A DNA stretch of 20,551 bases from Chromera velia (GCA_018398765.1 JAHBMJ010000643.1:22993-43543); one strand, 5' to 3'. Numbered from the stretch's first letter, positions 9,860-18,627 are shown. The notes: generated from the sequence alone by a model not told the origin. Made by a program: numbers and translations.

Positions 9860-9948
9860 CCTTGAGGCTAGGCGTGGGCTTTAGTTAGTTAGTTAGTTTA
9901 GTTTATGACCTTATGGAGAACTAACTAACTAACTAAACTAACTAAACA
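9860..9948. repeat. Hairpin arm A of a diverged inverted repeat pair
   Basis: GAGGCTAGGCGTGG followed by CTTTAGTTAGTTAG, then an internal hairpin of TTAGTTAGTT against AACTAACTAA around 9883-9947. Reverse-complementing 10545-10645 gives AAGGCTAGGCATGG followed by ACTTTAGTTAG, so the two stretches form an inverted pair about 600-700 bp apart. Confidence 0.6.
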
Positions 9949-9997
9949 GTTTTAACCTAGTTGGACTCTAAGAATCAGGCTAAGATTTGACTAGGGT

Positions 9998-10246
9998 TTG
10001 CACTCTCGTTTCCCCAAAAGCTGCAGCCCTCTAAAAGCAAGTGCAAAAGCCCGTGCCTCTTGCTCTTCACGCGCAGCACCAGGTCCTCCCGCTGCTGCTA
10101 TTCAGATCGAAAGTGACTCAAAGCCTCTCATGCAGAGAAGAGTCTCACAAGACGTCTTCGACGCTAGCTTCAACAAGTGCTCCTTGACTCGAACTCACAC
10201 TAACTCAGACAATGAGTTATCAAACTTTTTACAGTTTTACAATTAA
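9998..10246 (+). CDS. Small GC-richer island with an 82-codon open frame
   Basis: Between the two inverted arms, about 10000-10200 has gene-like composition, unlike the AT-rich DNA around it. The plus strand is open and encodes a Ser/Ala-rich, exon-like sequence containing ASAKARASCSSRAAPGPP and QIESDSKPLMQRRVSQDV, and ends at a TAA in AT-rich DNA. I recognise no domain. It may be a fragment of a host exon carried by the element, or simply chance. Confidence 0.3.
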   Translation: MHSRFPKSCSPLKASAKARASCSSRAAPGPPAAAIQIESDSKPLMQRRVSQDVFDASFNKCSLTRTHTNSDNELSNFLQFYN

Positions 10247-10329
10247 ATTAAACTAATATAAACTAACTAAACTAAAGACCGTATATCTAGCCACATATAA
10301 CTAGCTTGATTAGTTTTTAGACATGTCAC

Positions 10330-10515
10330 AGAAAAAAAAAAGAAAAAAAATCTGTAGAAAAATGAGTTATCTACTTTTTTTTTTGCCTGCAACACCTTGT
10401 AACACTTATGCCACATGTACCCGTGCAAAAGCTAAACAACCGTTGTTTTAGACAAAAAAAAAAGAAAAAAAAAAAATCTGACCAAGAGAGTTATTTACTT
10501 TTTTTTTCTTTATGA
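10330..10515. repeat. Two diverged tandem units, each an A-tract to T-tract hairpin
   Basis: The first unit (about 10330-10384) runs from an A-rich tract through ATCTG and GAGTTATCTAC to a T tract. A second unit about 123 bp later (about 10453-10508) repeats the same order, with GAGTTATTTAC. The A and T tracts of each unit can pair. Confidence 0.65.
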
Positions 10516-10544
10516 TACCTAGTGATACTCCTACTAGGCCTATA

Positions 10545-10650
10545 GTTCATAATTTAGTTAGTTAGTTTAGTTTTCCAGAGAAATAATATGAACTAACTAA
10601 AGAACTAAACTAACTAAAGTCCACGACTCCATGCCTAGCCTTGAGGCTAG
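10545..10650. repeat. Hairpin arm B of the inverted repeat pair
   Basis: Contains AATTTAGTTAGTTAG, AACTAACTAAAG and CCATGCCTAGCCTTGAGG. Its reverse complement aligns, with small gaps, to 9860-9948. Confidence 0.6.
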
Positions 10651-10979
10651 ACCATATTTCTAGCTTTTTTAGAAATTCAATCTGATTTTTTTATATGGCT
10701 ATAAGCCTATAAGATCTTAAGACACAATATACTCAAACACAAGCAACAGTAAACCAGGCTTAAATAGGATCTCAGGCTATTTACTAATATAATACCTATA
10801 ATGCTGCTATTAATTATGCAATGTACACTATGTAACACTGGAACAACTTTGATTCTTTGAACCTAGCTTTGAACAGTTGTATCATATTTTAAAGCAGCAT
10901 TTATCACTAAAGTATTGATATAGACATTGACTAAGCATTCAATGCAAAATGTTAGGATTAACTACCTTCTCAGAAAGCT

Positions 10980-11066
10980 TTTAGTTACCATCAAATTGGT
11001 AACCAAAACTTGGTAACTAAGGGGGTCTGAGGGGATTACCACTACCGCGGTAATCTGGCTGTATCT
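10980..11066. repeat. Cluster of GGTAACC/GGTAATC palindromic words
   Basis: GTTACC, GGTAACC, GGTAACT, GATTACC and CGGTAATC lie within about 85 bp. GATTACC...GGTAATC at 11034-11056 forms an inverted repeat around ACTACCGC. The same words recur in the 320-bp direct repeats. Confidence 0.6.
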
Positions 11067-11302
11067 GCCCACAAATATGTTGCATCGAGATTTAATATAG
11101 GAGAAACACATCTTTAAAAACTATGTACGAGTACAGTACGATGTAAAAAAGATCATTTTTAAACTTTTTTTATCTAAGTTGTTTCTATAATATCAAGAAC
11201 TTGACTTTAACTTATATATACTTACACATATTTTTAGGCATAAGAGGATTTTACAATAAATCTATCTTTGGTACTCGATTTACCCACTAATTTGTTTTGT
11301 TT

Positions 11303-11622
11303 AAAAGAACGATTACCACTGTTTTGGTTACCGAAACAACGGTAATCAATGTGACTCTGCAGGATTACTGTAACCATGAAAATGGTTACCGAGCGGCCTA
11401 ACGGCCGCTTTGGTAACCAAACTAAGTTGGTTACTCCTAACAGCACAGTATATTGCATTGAAATTTACAACCGCCCCCCCCCTTTTTTACTTAGTTTTTT
11501 GCAACTTAGTTTACAACGGAGTTGTAAAAAAATCTAATGAAAAATCTTTAGTCTACGGCCTAACAGTAGACCCAACTTCTAGCCTAACTTAATTAAGCAT
11601 TTTATCCTAAATTTTATTAAGT
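11303..11622. repeat. Left 320-bp direct repeat (probable target-site duplication)
   Basis: Aligns without net gaps to 15734-16053 (constant offset of 4431). I count 16 mismatches in 320 positions, about 95% identity, and every mismatch is a transition. It starts AAAAGAACGATTACC and ends TTATTAAGT. It does not have the TG...CA ends of an LTR. It abuts the LINE 3' tail. Confidence 0.85.
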
Positions 11623-11640
11623 GATGATGATGATGATTGA
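11623..11640 (-). repeat. LINE 3' tail of ATC trinucleotides
   Basis: Plus-strand GATGATGATGATGATTGA reads as an ATC repeat on the LINE sense strand and directly abuts the left direct repeat. Confidence 0.8.
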
Positions 11641-11764
11641 GGGTTAAATCCTAAATTTAGCGACGCCAAATCCCAAGCCACTAACAAGGCTTTGAGGACA
11701 ACCCAGAGCACACATTCATAGGGGAAGGGTGAGGAAGCCTGCATGCCAGTCGGATTGATTCGCC

Positions 11765-13090
11765 TCAACTTGCCTTATTGACAGAATGGACCTGTTTGAG
11801 ACAGTCGGCTATAGCTTTAGAACCGCTTCTAGGCAGGATTGTACACAACAGCAACACCATATCCTTCATTTTCTTCTTATTATTAGAAGTGCCCCTTCCG
11901 GTTGCACCTGCAACGCGTTGTGCAATCTGTATTCTTATGTCAATGGGCGCTCTCTGCTTTGCAATTTTGTACAGTTCTTTCAGCCTGTTCCGTTCCCTTT
12001 CTGTGTCCTTACACTCCGTTAGGACATGAACCTTATCTTTGATCACACGCAACGGGGACAAACATTTATCGTACAGCCGTTCTGGTTGGGTTCTACCTAT
12101 ATCCTCCCCTGTGAGAGCCCTCAAAAGCATACGAAAGCCTGCAGAGGACTGTAGCAGACCCTTTGGCAGAGGTTCAACACTGCACTCTATCATTTCACTT
12201 CTTGGACGCCATTTCTTTTCACACAGAAGGTGCATGGCCAAACGCTGTCTGGTCGGATTCTCTGACTGGAAAGGGGAGAGATCCGCAAGGCGGGGGAAAA
12301 TTCCGTCTCTGTCTCTAACATTCCTAGTTTCTTTTTTCAACCAGTCGGACAGCCAGGCACCCTCCACGATCTTTTTTGCCGCCCTTTTCCTTCTGCCCTT
12401 GCCCTCCCTTTTAAACTTATCCCCTACCGTGCTTGGCAATGGAGGCCACAAAAGGGAGCAATCTAATGGAACGGCCAGCCATTTTACTGTCTTAACGAAG
12501 GGTTCGCACAAGCTAGCCAAGCACTCATTCCACACTGCCCGGAGTAGAGCACGGTCGATTGATTTGATGCACTGGATGAAGCCCCCACTCAGCTTACCAA
12601 GTAGAGAACTGAATGGCTCAAGAGAGAGAGAGAGAAGGGAAGGCGAAACAAAGGAGTGATAAGAGAGACCAAAACAACATCGAACAAAACGTAATTGTAA
12701 AGCATCGAGGCAAGCAATATCTGTCTTTCTCAGCGGGATCGTTTCCAGTCCATACAGCGCAACTGGCAGCCAGAAGGCCTTGAACAAAGTAATTTTAAAA
12801 AAGGAAAAAACAAAGCCCAAAGAAGAGAGAGTACCAAATACAGCCCCCAGTGCCTTCTCTGCCGCCTCAATACGGGCTTCGACTGTCTTGCGGAGGTCCC
12901 CACCCTCAAAAACCCAGTTGCCCAAATACTTATATTTACTCACCGCTTCCACTGGTCTGCCTTCATAAAGAAAAGGGGTCCGGGGCACTAGGTCAGGGTG
13001 GGGGGAGGAGAGACGCATTACTTTTATCTTTTTTAAATTCACCTTCAGGCCGTGCTCCTTACAATAGTCCTTGAGGCAAGACAGACGTTT
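11765..13090 (-). pseudogene. LINE reverse transcriptase thumb and C-terminal domain
   Basis: In frame with the RT core after the TAG at 13093-13091. It begins with KVNLKKIKVMRLSS and KYKYLGNWVFEGGDLRKTV, the standard K-T-K-V-M and Y-L-G motifs after the RT fingers and palm, and continues for about 425 codons to TGA at 11767-11765. Near the C terminus, KCLSPLRVIKDKVHVLTECK resembles a degenerate C-x-C...H...C zinc-knuckle-like segment found at the end of many LINE proteins. This is the longest intact open piece of the element. Confidence 0.75.
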
Positions 13091-13958
13091 CTACAAGTCT
13101 GAAACACTGTGGGCAAACAGAACAAGGTCGTCAACGTACCCGATGCTTTCGATTAAAACGTCAGACAGTCTGACAGGAGTCTCTCTATCAGTATCCCCAG
13201 CCGAGCTTTGATTCCTGTTTTCATTATCGGAGCTACCAGACTTATGCAGATTGTTGATGAAAAGAAGAAAGAGGAGAGGAGAGAGAGGATCGCCTTTTTT
13301 CACTCCTCTGCCTTCTGGAAAGCATTCTGTTGCCCCATCCACCCGAGCCTTCACCTGACTATACATTGAATGAATCATCCAAACATTGGCTTGGCTTACC
13401 CCTTCCTCCCTGAGCCTTTCTAATATTTTAACGCGAGGAACTGTATCAAACGCCTTACTGAAATCAACAAACGCGGCAATCAGAGGGCTCTTCTTGTTTT
13501 TGGAGCTGAAAATTAACAAAGACAGAGCAGCGAAGGCCTCCCTTGTCCCTACCCCCTGTCTGAAGCCAAGCTGCCTTTCGTCAATTTTCACCTCTTTCCT
13601 GATCTTTGAGTCCATCAATAAGCCCCATAATGTGGATCGGGCGCCATTTGTTACAGTCGAGACTCGGCGAGCCCTTAGGGACGGGAGCAATGCGCAACAT
13701 ATTCCAGCGTTCAGGCCAAAAAGAAAAAAGGTGAAACAAATTGAAAAAGACAAAGAGCAGCAAGCGGGAGAGAGGAGAAAAACCAAAACATAACGAGAAG
13801 TGACAGGGGCTAACCCCATCCAAATCCAACGCCTTCTTTGGGTCAATTCCTTTCAGTGTTTCCTCAATCATATGTATAGAGAAGGCGGGCTGAGAAGGAG
13901 GGGAGAAGGCCAGACCAACAGGTGCAAGCGGAAGACCAGGACCGTCGAAGACCCCAGC
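13091..13958 (-). pseudogene. LINE reverse transcriptase core, frameshifted
   Basis: The frame from 13958 carries ETLKGIDPKKALDLDGVSP, PERWNMLRIAPVPKGSP and NKWRPI, the N-terminal RT motifs. Near 13650 the coding frame changes. The next frame carries RQLGFRQGVGTREAFAALSL, the motif A segment FVDFSKAFDTVPR, the GDPLSPLLFLLFINNL segment, and the catalytic YVDD in IGYVDDLVLFAHSVSDL. A TAG at 13093-13091 follows directly, yet the same frame goes on with KRLSCLKDYCKEHGLKVN, the normal sequence after YVDD. The family polymerises cDNA on nicked target DNA. This copy cannot make an intact enzyme without suppression of stops and frameshifts. Confidence 0.88.
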
Positions 13959-13961
13959 TCA

Positions 13962-14712
13962 GAACTGAGTGAAGGAAGATGCAGCGGGTTTATTATTATC
14001 CCCTCCCCTCTGACAGTATGTTTTAATTTTCCTGTTCCATTGCCAAACTTTCGAGGGGTCAACTGCTACTTCTCTAGCTAGTCTCTCTGCTATCTGTTGC
14101 TCGAGCTTACTCCTTTTTGCTGCAAACAGTCGAGCTCTTTCCCTTCTCAGTTTGACACATTCTTTTCGCAGAGGGTGAGAAGGGTTCGGAATATATCTTG
14201 CCTTTTCCTCTGCCTCTTTCACCTTTAAATGAATCAGGCGGCATTGAGGGTCCCACCAAACTTGACGGGTGCTCTGCTTTCTCCCAGACTGTCTTCTCTT
14301 CTTAGATGCCTTTCCCCTGTCTACCACTGCACCCACTTTGCTGTTTGCCAGCCTTTCTTCCCAGGAAAGACCCAACTGTTCCAATTGGTTAAGATAAGAA
14401 GCCTTGCTGAGGGAGTTGGGGGGGGAAGCATTCTGAGGGGGAGGTGGTTGTAGGGGAAGGGGTGGTGGGTCAGGGGGAGGTGGGATAGGGGGAACAACTT
14501 GACCTCTTTCACGCAGTTCGTTTACCCCTCTGTTAAACAAGCCGGGAAAAACCGTCTCAGAAAACAGCAGGACCGCTCTGGTGAGAGGAATCATTTCATC
14601 ATTAGTCACCGGGGAAGCTCTATTAACAGTGAGGAGAGGGGGGAGAAAAGAGAAATTCTTTTCGCCCGTGGGGGTATGCGGAGGATTAGAAGACATAGGG
14701 GGAGGAGATGAA
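13962..14712 (-). pseudogene. LINE linker between endonuclease and reverse transcriptase
   Basis: The open frame contains a proline block (PPIPPPPDPPPLPLQPPPP), then a basic helical stretch (ASKKRRQSGRKQSTRQVWWD, KVKEAEEKARYIPNPSHPLR, AAKRSKLEQQIAERLAREVA). The linker between the nuclease and RT in LINEs is often a charged helix like this (for example the pattern WWDxxC followed by R/K-rich helix). The same frame continues past the TGA at 13961-13959 into the RT start. Confidence 0.65.
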
Positions 14713-15671
14713 TCAAAAAAAAAAAGAAAGAGAAAGAACAACATGTTGAGGGGCAAAGTCAACTTCCAGGTTTAAAGTGGCAGAGGACCAGGCTGTTAAA
14801 AGAAAAGGATCTACAAAAAACTGATCAATCGCTGTTGTTTCTTCTCCTGCTTTAAAAAAGGTGCACGGGCCCGGAAAGGAGACATCAACACCCCGTCTCT
14901 CACATTTCAAGGACAGACCGTGGAGAGGAATTAAGTTAGAGCGTTCACAAAGACGGATCAGCCAATTTCCTTGCTCGTCAGGTTGACTGCCATGGCTGCA
15001 GGCTGACAATCGAGAGGGCTTGCAAGCATCAACTTCGTTCTCTTCTCTGCTTTCATCAGTGGGACATAGCATTCTTTCCCAAGTCAGCCCTTCTCGCACC
15101 CGAGTCCCCAGCTTGCCGTTCATGTCCCCAACCAGGATACGCAAATCCTTGAGGTGTACCTAACACAGTGCATCGATCACACCCTCTCTCTCTCTCTGTC
15201 TCTTTGCTCCCTGTCTCTCTGTCTTAGGTCGGACCCTCTAGGTAGAAAGTACACACTGAAGACATGGAGGACTCTCATGGCTGACTCCCCCCCTTCTGAG
15301 GGAGAAAGCACATTCACTGACAGACGGACCAGATTTTGACCCACCAGCTCCCACCTTAGCTGCAGTTCATGAACTAAAGAATTCCTGACTAGGATGCATA
15401 CACCCCCTGTCCTTGCTTCTCCGATGGTTACGGCTTTCCTTCTTGACCCTTCCGCTTTGATTTTCCTTCTCAACCACTCAAAGTGATCGAAATTATGCCC
15501 TGTGTGAGTGAATGTTCTTACGGGCATGGAGGGGCACTTCGTTTTAGTCAATACCACAATGTCTACCTGGCAAGCGGCCAGCCACCGCTCGAGAGCCTTG
15601 CTTCGTATGCGTGACCCCAGCCCCCCCACATTTACCGTTTTTATTGTGAGTTTCCTTCTTCCTGAAGCCAT
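14713..15671 (-). pseudogene. LINE AP-endonuclease domain, frameshifted
   Basis: The first part, from ATG 15671, reads MASGRRKLTIKTVNVGGLGS and then WLAACQVDIVVLTKTKCPS; this is the start of an exonuclease-endonuclease-phosphatase fold. The family's metal-binding Glu (usually T-E-T or Q-E-T) is Lys here, a GAA to AAA change. The frame runs into a CT microsatellite (15180-15229) that adds an Arg-Glu repeat and a stop at 15177. The second part continues in another frame from about 15150: RILVGDMNGKLG carries the conserved G-D-x-N, and AIDQFFVDP and QHVVLSLSF correspond to the C-terminal end, where the usual S-D-H is altered but His is kept. An 11-base homopolymer at about 14715-14725 marks the next frame change. 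It would nick target DNA for reverse transcription if intact. Confidence 0.8.
15180..15229. repeat. (CT)n microsatellite inside the LINE endonuclease
   Basis: Interrupted CT tract. It encodes Arg-Glu-Arg-Asp repeats on the minus strand and coincides with the first frame change of the LINE ORF. Confidence 0.85.
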
Positions 15672-15733
15672 GAGACCAGACCTCACGTCGTAAGAAGGAG
15701 AGAAAACATTGTGAGAGGATGTGGATACAGAAA

Positions 15734-16053
15734 AAAAGAACGATTACCACTGTTTTGATTACCGAAACAACGGTAATCAATGTGACTCTGCAGGATTACT
15801 ATAACCATGAAAATGGTTACCGAGCGGCCTAACGGCCACCTTGGTAACTAAACTAAGTTGGTTACTCCTAACAGCACAGTATATTACATTGAAATTTATA
15901 ACCGCCCCCCCCTTTTTTTGCTTAGTTTTTTACAACTTAGTTTGCAACGGAGTTGCAAAAAAATCTAACGAAAAATCTTTAGTCCACGGCCTAACAGTAG
16001 ACCTGACTTCTAGCCTAACTTAATTAAGCATTTTATCCTAAATTTTATTAAGT
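15734..16053. repeat. Right 320-bp direct repeat (probable target-site duplication)
   Basis: Partner of 11303-11622 in the same orientation. It adjoins the LINE 5' end and contains the same GATTACC/GGTAATC and GGTTACC palindromes. Confidence 0.85.
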
Positions 16054-16530
16054 AAACCATTTTCATACTGAAGTTAAACAACAGTCTATAGGCTGTATAG
16101 CGCCTAACTGATCGATATTAATCCAGACGTTATAATATTTTAGTATTGGTTTTTAATACAATTAATATACAATTAATCTTGAAACTGCTTTTTATAACTC
16201 TTAATCAATTCTACGTTTTAATAGTTTTTAAGAATTAAGAGATAGCTTCTTTTACAATTTTAATGTGAACGTTTTTTTTTTCTTAATGACTTTTAAGTTG
16301 AATTAATACTTTGTCTGTTTCAAGGCTCAGATCACAGTTTTCAGGTATTTTTTCATTTCCTTCCTTCGATCAGGCTTTTTGAATTAATTCTAGAATTAAT
16401 TACCTGGCTCTCTCTTCAGTCGAAATCACTGAATCAGTCACTCCCTTCAAGTTTCTCAAAGGATCGTCTCTCCCCCTTATTTTTAGGTTTTTTCGTCCCT
16501 GTTTGAGTAAGACATCAAAAAAATCCTACG
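16054..16530. other. AT-rich block, right part
   Basis: Continuation of the AT-rich DNA interrupted by the LINE. It includes AATTAATTCTAGAATTAATT, a near-perfect palindrome at about 16382-16401. No coding signal is seen. Composition returns to normal near 16530. Confidence 0.6.
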
Positions 16531-16763
16531 AAGCCCGTGTGGTTTACATGGTTCTGGAATTACTTGGAAGAAAGCCCAGCTGAGCATTTCAAAAAACCAT
16601 ACACCCAACCCCCCGTCAACCCATGCAAAACCTTTTTATTTCGTGTCCTCGAATTTGCTGCAATGGGTTGGCTGAAAGGCAGAATGCCCTACAGACAGAA
16701 CAATTCCGTGCACAAGCCGCGCATTGGCACAGAGTCTGCACGTCTGTCCTTGAGTTCGCAGGC

Positions 16764-18412
16764 TCACTTCATGAGGTAATGAGCACAGAGAGGGCGCACC
16801 CCCCCCTCCCCCTCCTCCAGAAGAAAGGGAGGAAGCCCTGCATCATCTGACAGAGGTCGGAGGAGTCCCAAAACCCCCACCAGCCTGTTCAGGAGACGCT
16901 CATTCCCCTCGGCCCTGCTCAGTCGTGCCCTACATTCCCAGGGTTTCTGTGCATGGGGGGACGCAGAGGGGGCATCATGGGAGTCAACGAAGGCGCTGTC
17001 AGGAAGGTGCCCTGTCACAGTCCAGAACAGAAGAGGGATCCCCCCTCCGAATCGGTGCACCCCACAGAGCTGCATGCACATACACATGTAAGCACATGGA
17101 AGAGGAACAAGCAAAGATGTACACATTTGACATGGAGAAAAAGGCCATTAGGAAGTACCTGACGATATCCCCGCGACGGACAAAGAAGACCTCCTGCATT
17201 CCATAAAGCCTCAAGAGACAGAAGACTCAACTCTTCCCCCAACTGCTTCAAGGCACGTGCTCAAATTCCAGTCCATGTTTTTGACGAACAACACAGCACG
17301 ACCCTGATCAGTGAAAAAATCCAATTGCAATCCTAAGAAAACACAACAAGAAAGAACCCAAAGCAGGGACCCACCGACCGACCGTGAAAGCCATACAGTC
17401 CACGATGGCTGCCGCCTTCACGTTCACGTTCGTCCTGGCCTGGGGAAAAGCCATTCTGCAGGCAGGGCAGGAGGACTTCCTTGCCAGCCAGGATCCGATG
17501 CAGGGGGGGTGCCAGAAGTGGCCGCAAGGCATCATCAACACCTGCAAATACCCATGTGCATGCACAGATACACACATACATACATAGGAAGAAATGCAGA
17601 AAGAGCGCAGAGGTCTTCGAGGCGTTCTGTAAGGTTGCACAGGACCACAGATGAAAGGTCAGTCAGGCAAGGAAAACAACTTGCAGCAACTCACAGAATT
17701 CCCTAGCTGACGCACGCACAGCTGCTTGTCTCTCGATTTCCTGTCTCACATGCAACGGAACATTCAACAACTACCTGATAAACCATGCAGCAGGAGGAAA
17801 GGACGTTGATTGCGTGAATGCGACGTGTATTTGTACTATTCTTTTTCTTGGAACTGACCCTATCTGAAGCAGCGAAGTCATCCCAGCACACGTTGCATGT
17901 CTGCATACCGAGACATAGAAGGAAAAGGGAACATCCATAAGAATATGACAGAAGAATGAAAGGGCGGAGAGCCAACTGGGTGAGAGGGAGAAGAACAAGG
18001 ATAGGCACTTCATGAAATGCGGAGAGGAAAAGAAGCGCAGAGGCAGAAGGGCACTCGGACAAAGGAGAGAGGGTCTCGAGGGGAACAAAAGAAGGGAGAT
18101 AGAAACAACAGACAGAGCCTTTTCTCGTGGCTAGGCTTCTTTCTGACTTGCCTGCTCCCCCCAGTGGTCCCTCACTACTCTGTGCTCACACACAAGTTCG
18201 CCCTAACTAACTCCTTCGTCTTTCCATTTCATTGGGAAAATAATCAGGGTGACATATTCAAAAGACCGACCACCGCCACTGAAACTTCGAGATTCCCTTT
18301 CCTTTTCACAGCCCAAAACTTCATCTCTAATTGCAGAGGCACGATCTACTGACCTCTTGCGATCCTGAGCTCGGCTTCTGCCTCCCTCTCCAGACTTCTC
18401 TGAAAGGCATCT
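16764..18412 (-). CDS. Multi-exon RING-H2 finger protein, probable E3 ubiquitin ligase
   Basis: Two exons join in phase to make a full RING-H2. Exon 17900-17859 (42 nt, acceptor GGTATGCAG, donor AGG|GTCAGT) encodes TCNVCWDDFAASDR. Exon 17541 to about 17383 (acceptor TATTTGCAG) encodes VLMMPCGHFWHPPCIGSWL and then SSCPACRMAFPQ. The ligands are Cx2C-x14-CxH-x2-H-x2-C-x10-Cx2C, the standard zinc-binding spacing for an E2-binding RING. An upstream exon 18412-18354 (acceptor TCAACCAG, donor GAG|GTCAGT) encodes the amphipathic DAFQRSLEREAEAELRIAR. Likely 3' exons are a short one around 17165-17235 (donor CAG|GTACTT) and a terminal one, 17069-16764, after TGCATGCAG, containing RLLNRLVGVLGLLRPLSDDA and ending in TGA. 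The phase between the 18354 and 17900 exons does not match directly, so at least one exon is missing from my model. The start codon is not found. Confidence 0.6.
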
Positions 18413-18623
18413 CTGGTTGAGTAGAGACAAACTGGGGGTCTGCGTAGGGGTGGACCCTTCGCTTCTGCAAACAGACAGACAGGCAGGCGGCAGAAAGACA
18501 AAAGGTGAAAAGAAAATAGGTGATAAAGAACGCCTAGACGGTAGACAAGGATTAGCATCTTTTCGCACGCTCGATGCTTTCCTTCTTTTTTTCTTCCTGA
18601 CTTACTGACTTAGTTGCTTGATT

Positions 18624-18627
<4 letters not shown>

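Larger units (their letters stand above)
9660..11302. other. AT-rich block, left part, probably old mobile-element DNA
   Basis: Composition changes abruptly just after the LRR stop, from gene-like GC to strongly AT-rich sequence full of TTAGTTAG/CTAACTAA strings, A and T homopolymers and short palindromes. It continues through the left 320-bp repeat and resumes at 16054 after the LINE, so about 2.4 kb was contiguous before that insertion. No transposase or other protein domain is visible. It may be a non-autonomous DNA element or a nest of them. Confidence 0.6.
11623..15733 (-). mobile_element. Non-LTR retrotransposon (LINE) with endonuclease and reverse transcriptase, decayed
   Basis: On the minus strand the order is AP-type endonuclease, proline-rich linker, reverse transcriptase, C-terminal domain, then a short 3' region of about 140 bp ending in an ATC-repeat tail (rc of 11623-11640). 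The endonuclease begins only about 60 bp inside the right repeat, so there is no separate ORF1. A single ORF, a short 3' region and a trinucleotide tail are features of the RTE group of LINEs, but I cannot place the clade without a tree. The copy is full length or nearly so, yet inactive: frames change near 15180, 14720 and 13650, and stops interrupt at 13961-13959 (TGA) and 13093-13091 (TAG). Confidence 0.85.

Noticed and set aside
11410..11592. Open frame of 60 codons inside each 320-bp repeat (also at 15841-16023)
   Set aside because: Both copies keep it open, but it starts within the palindromic repeat, has a skewed hydrophobic composition and no recognisable domain. The substitutions between copies change amino acids as often as not.
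8799..13093. UAG reassigned to glutamine in this nuclear genome, since both the LRR gene and the LINE have TAG at a Gln-compatible site
   Set aside because: Only two cases, one of them in a decayed element that also has a TGA stop and frameshifts. TAG is not used repeatedly within the long frames, as reassignment would predict.
11303..16053. LTR retrotransposon or DIRS-type element, suggested by the flanking direct repeats
   Set aside because: The repeats lack TG...CA ends. No integrase, RNase H, protease or tyrosine recombinase is present, and the internal region carries an AP-endonuclease LINE with an ATC tail next to one repeat.
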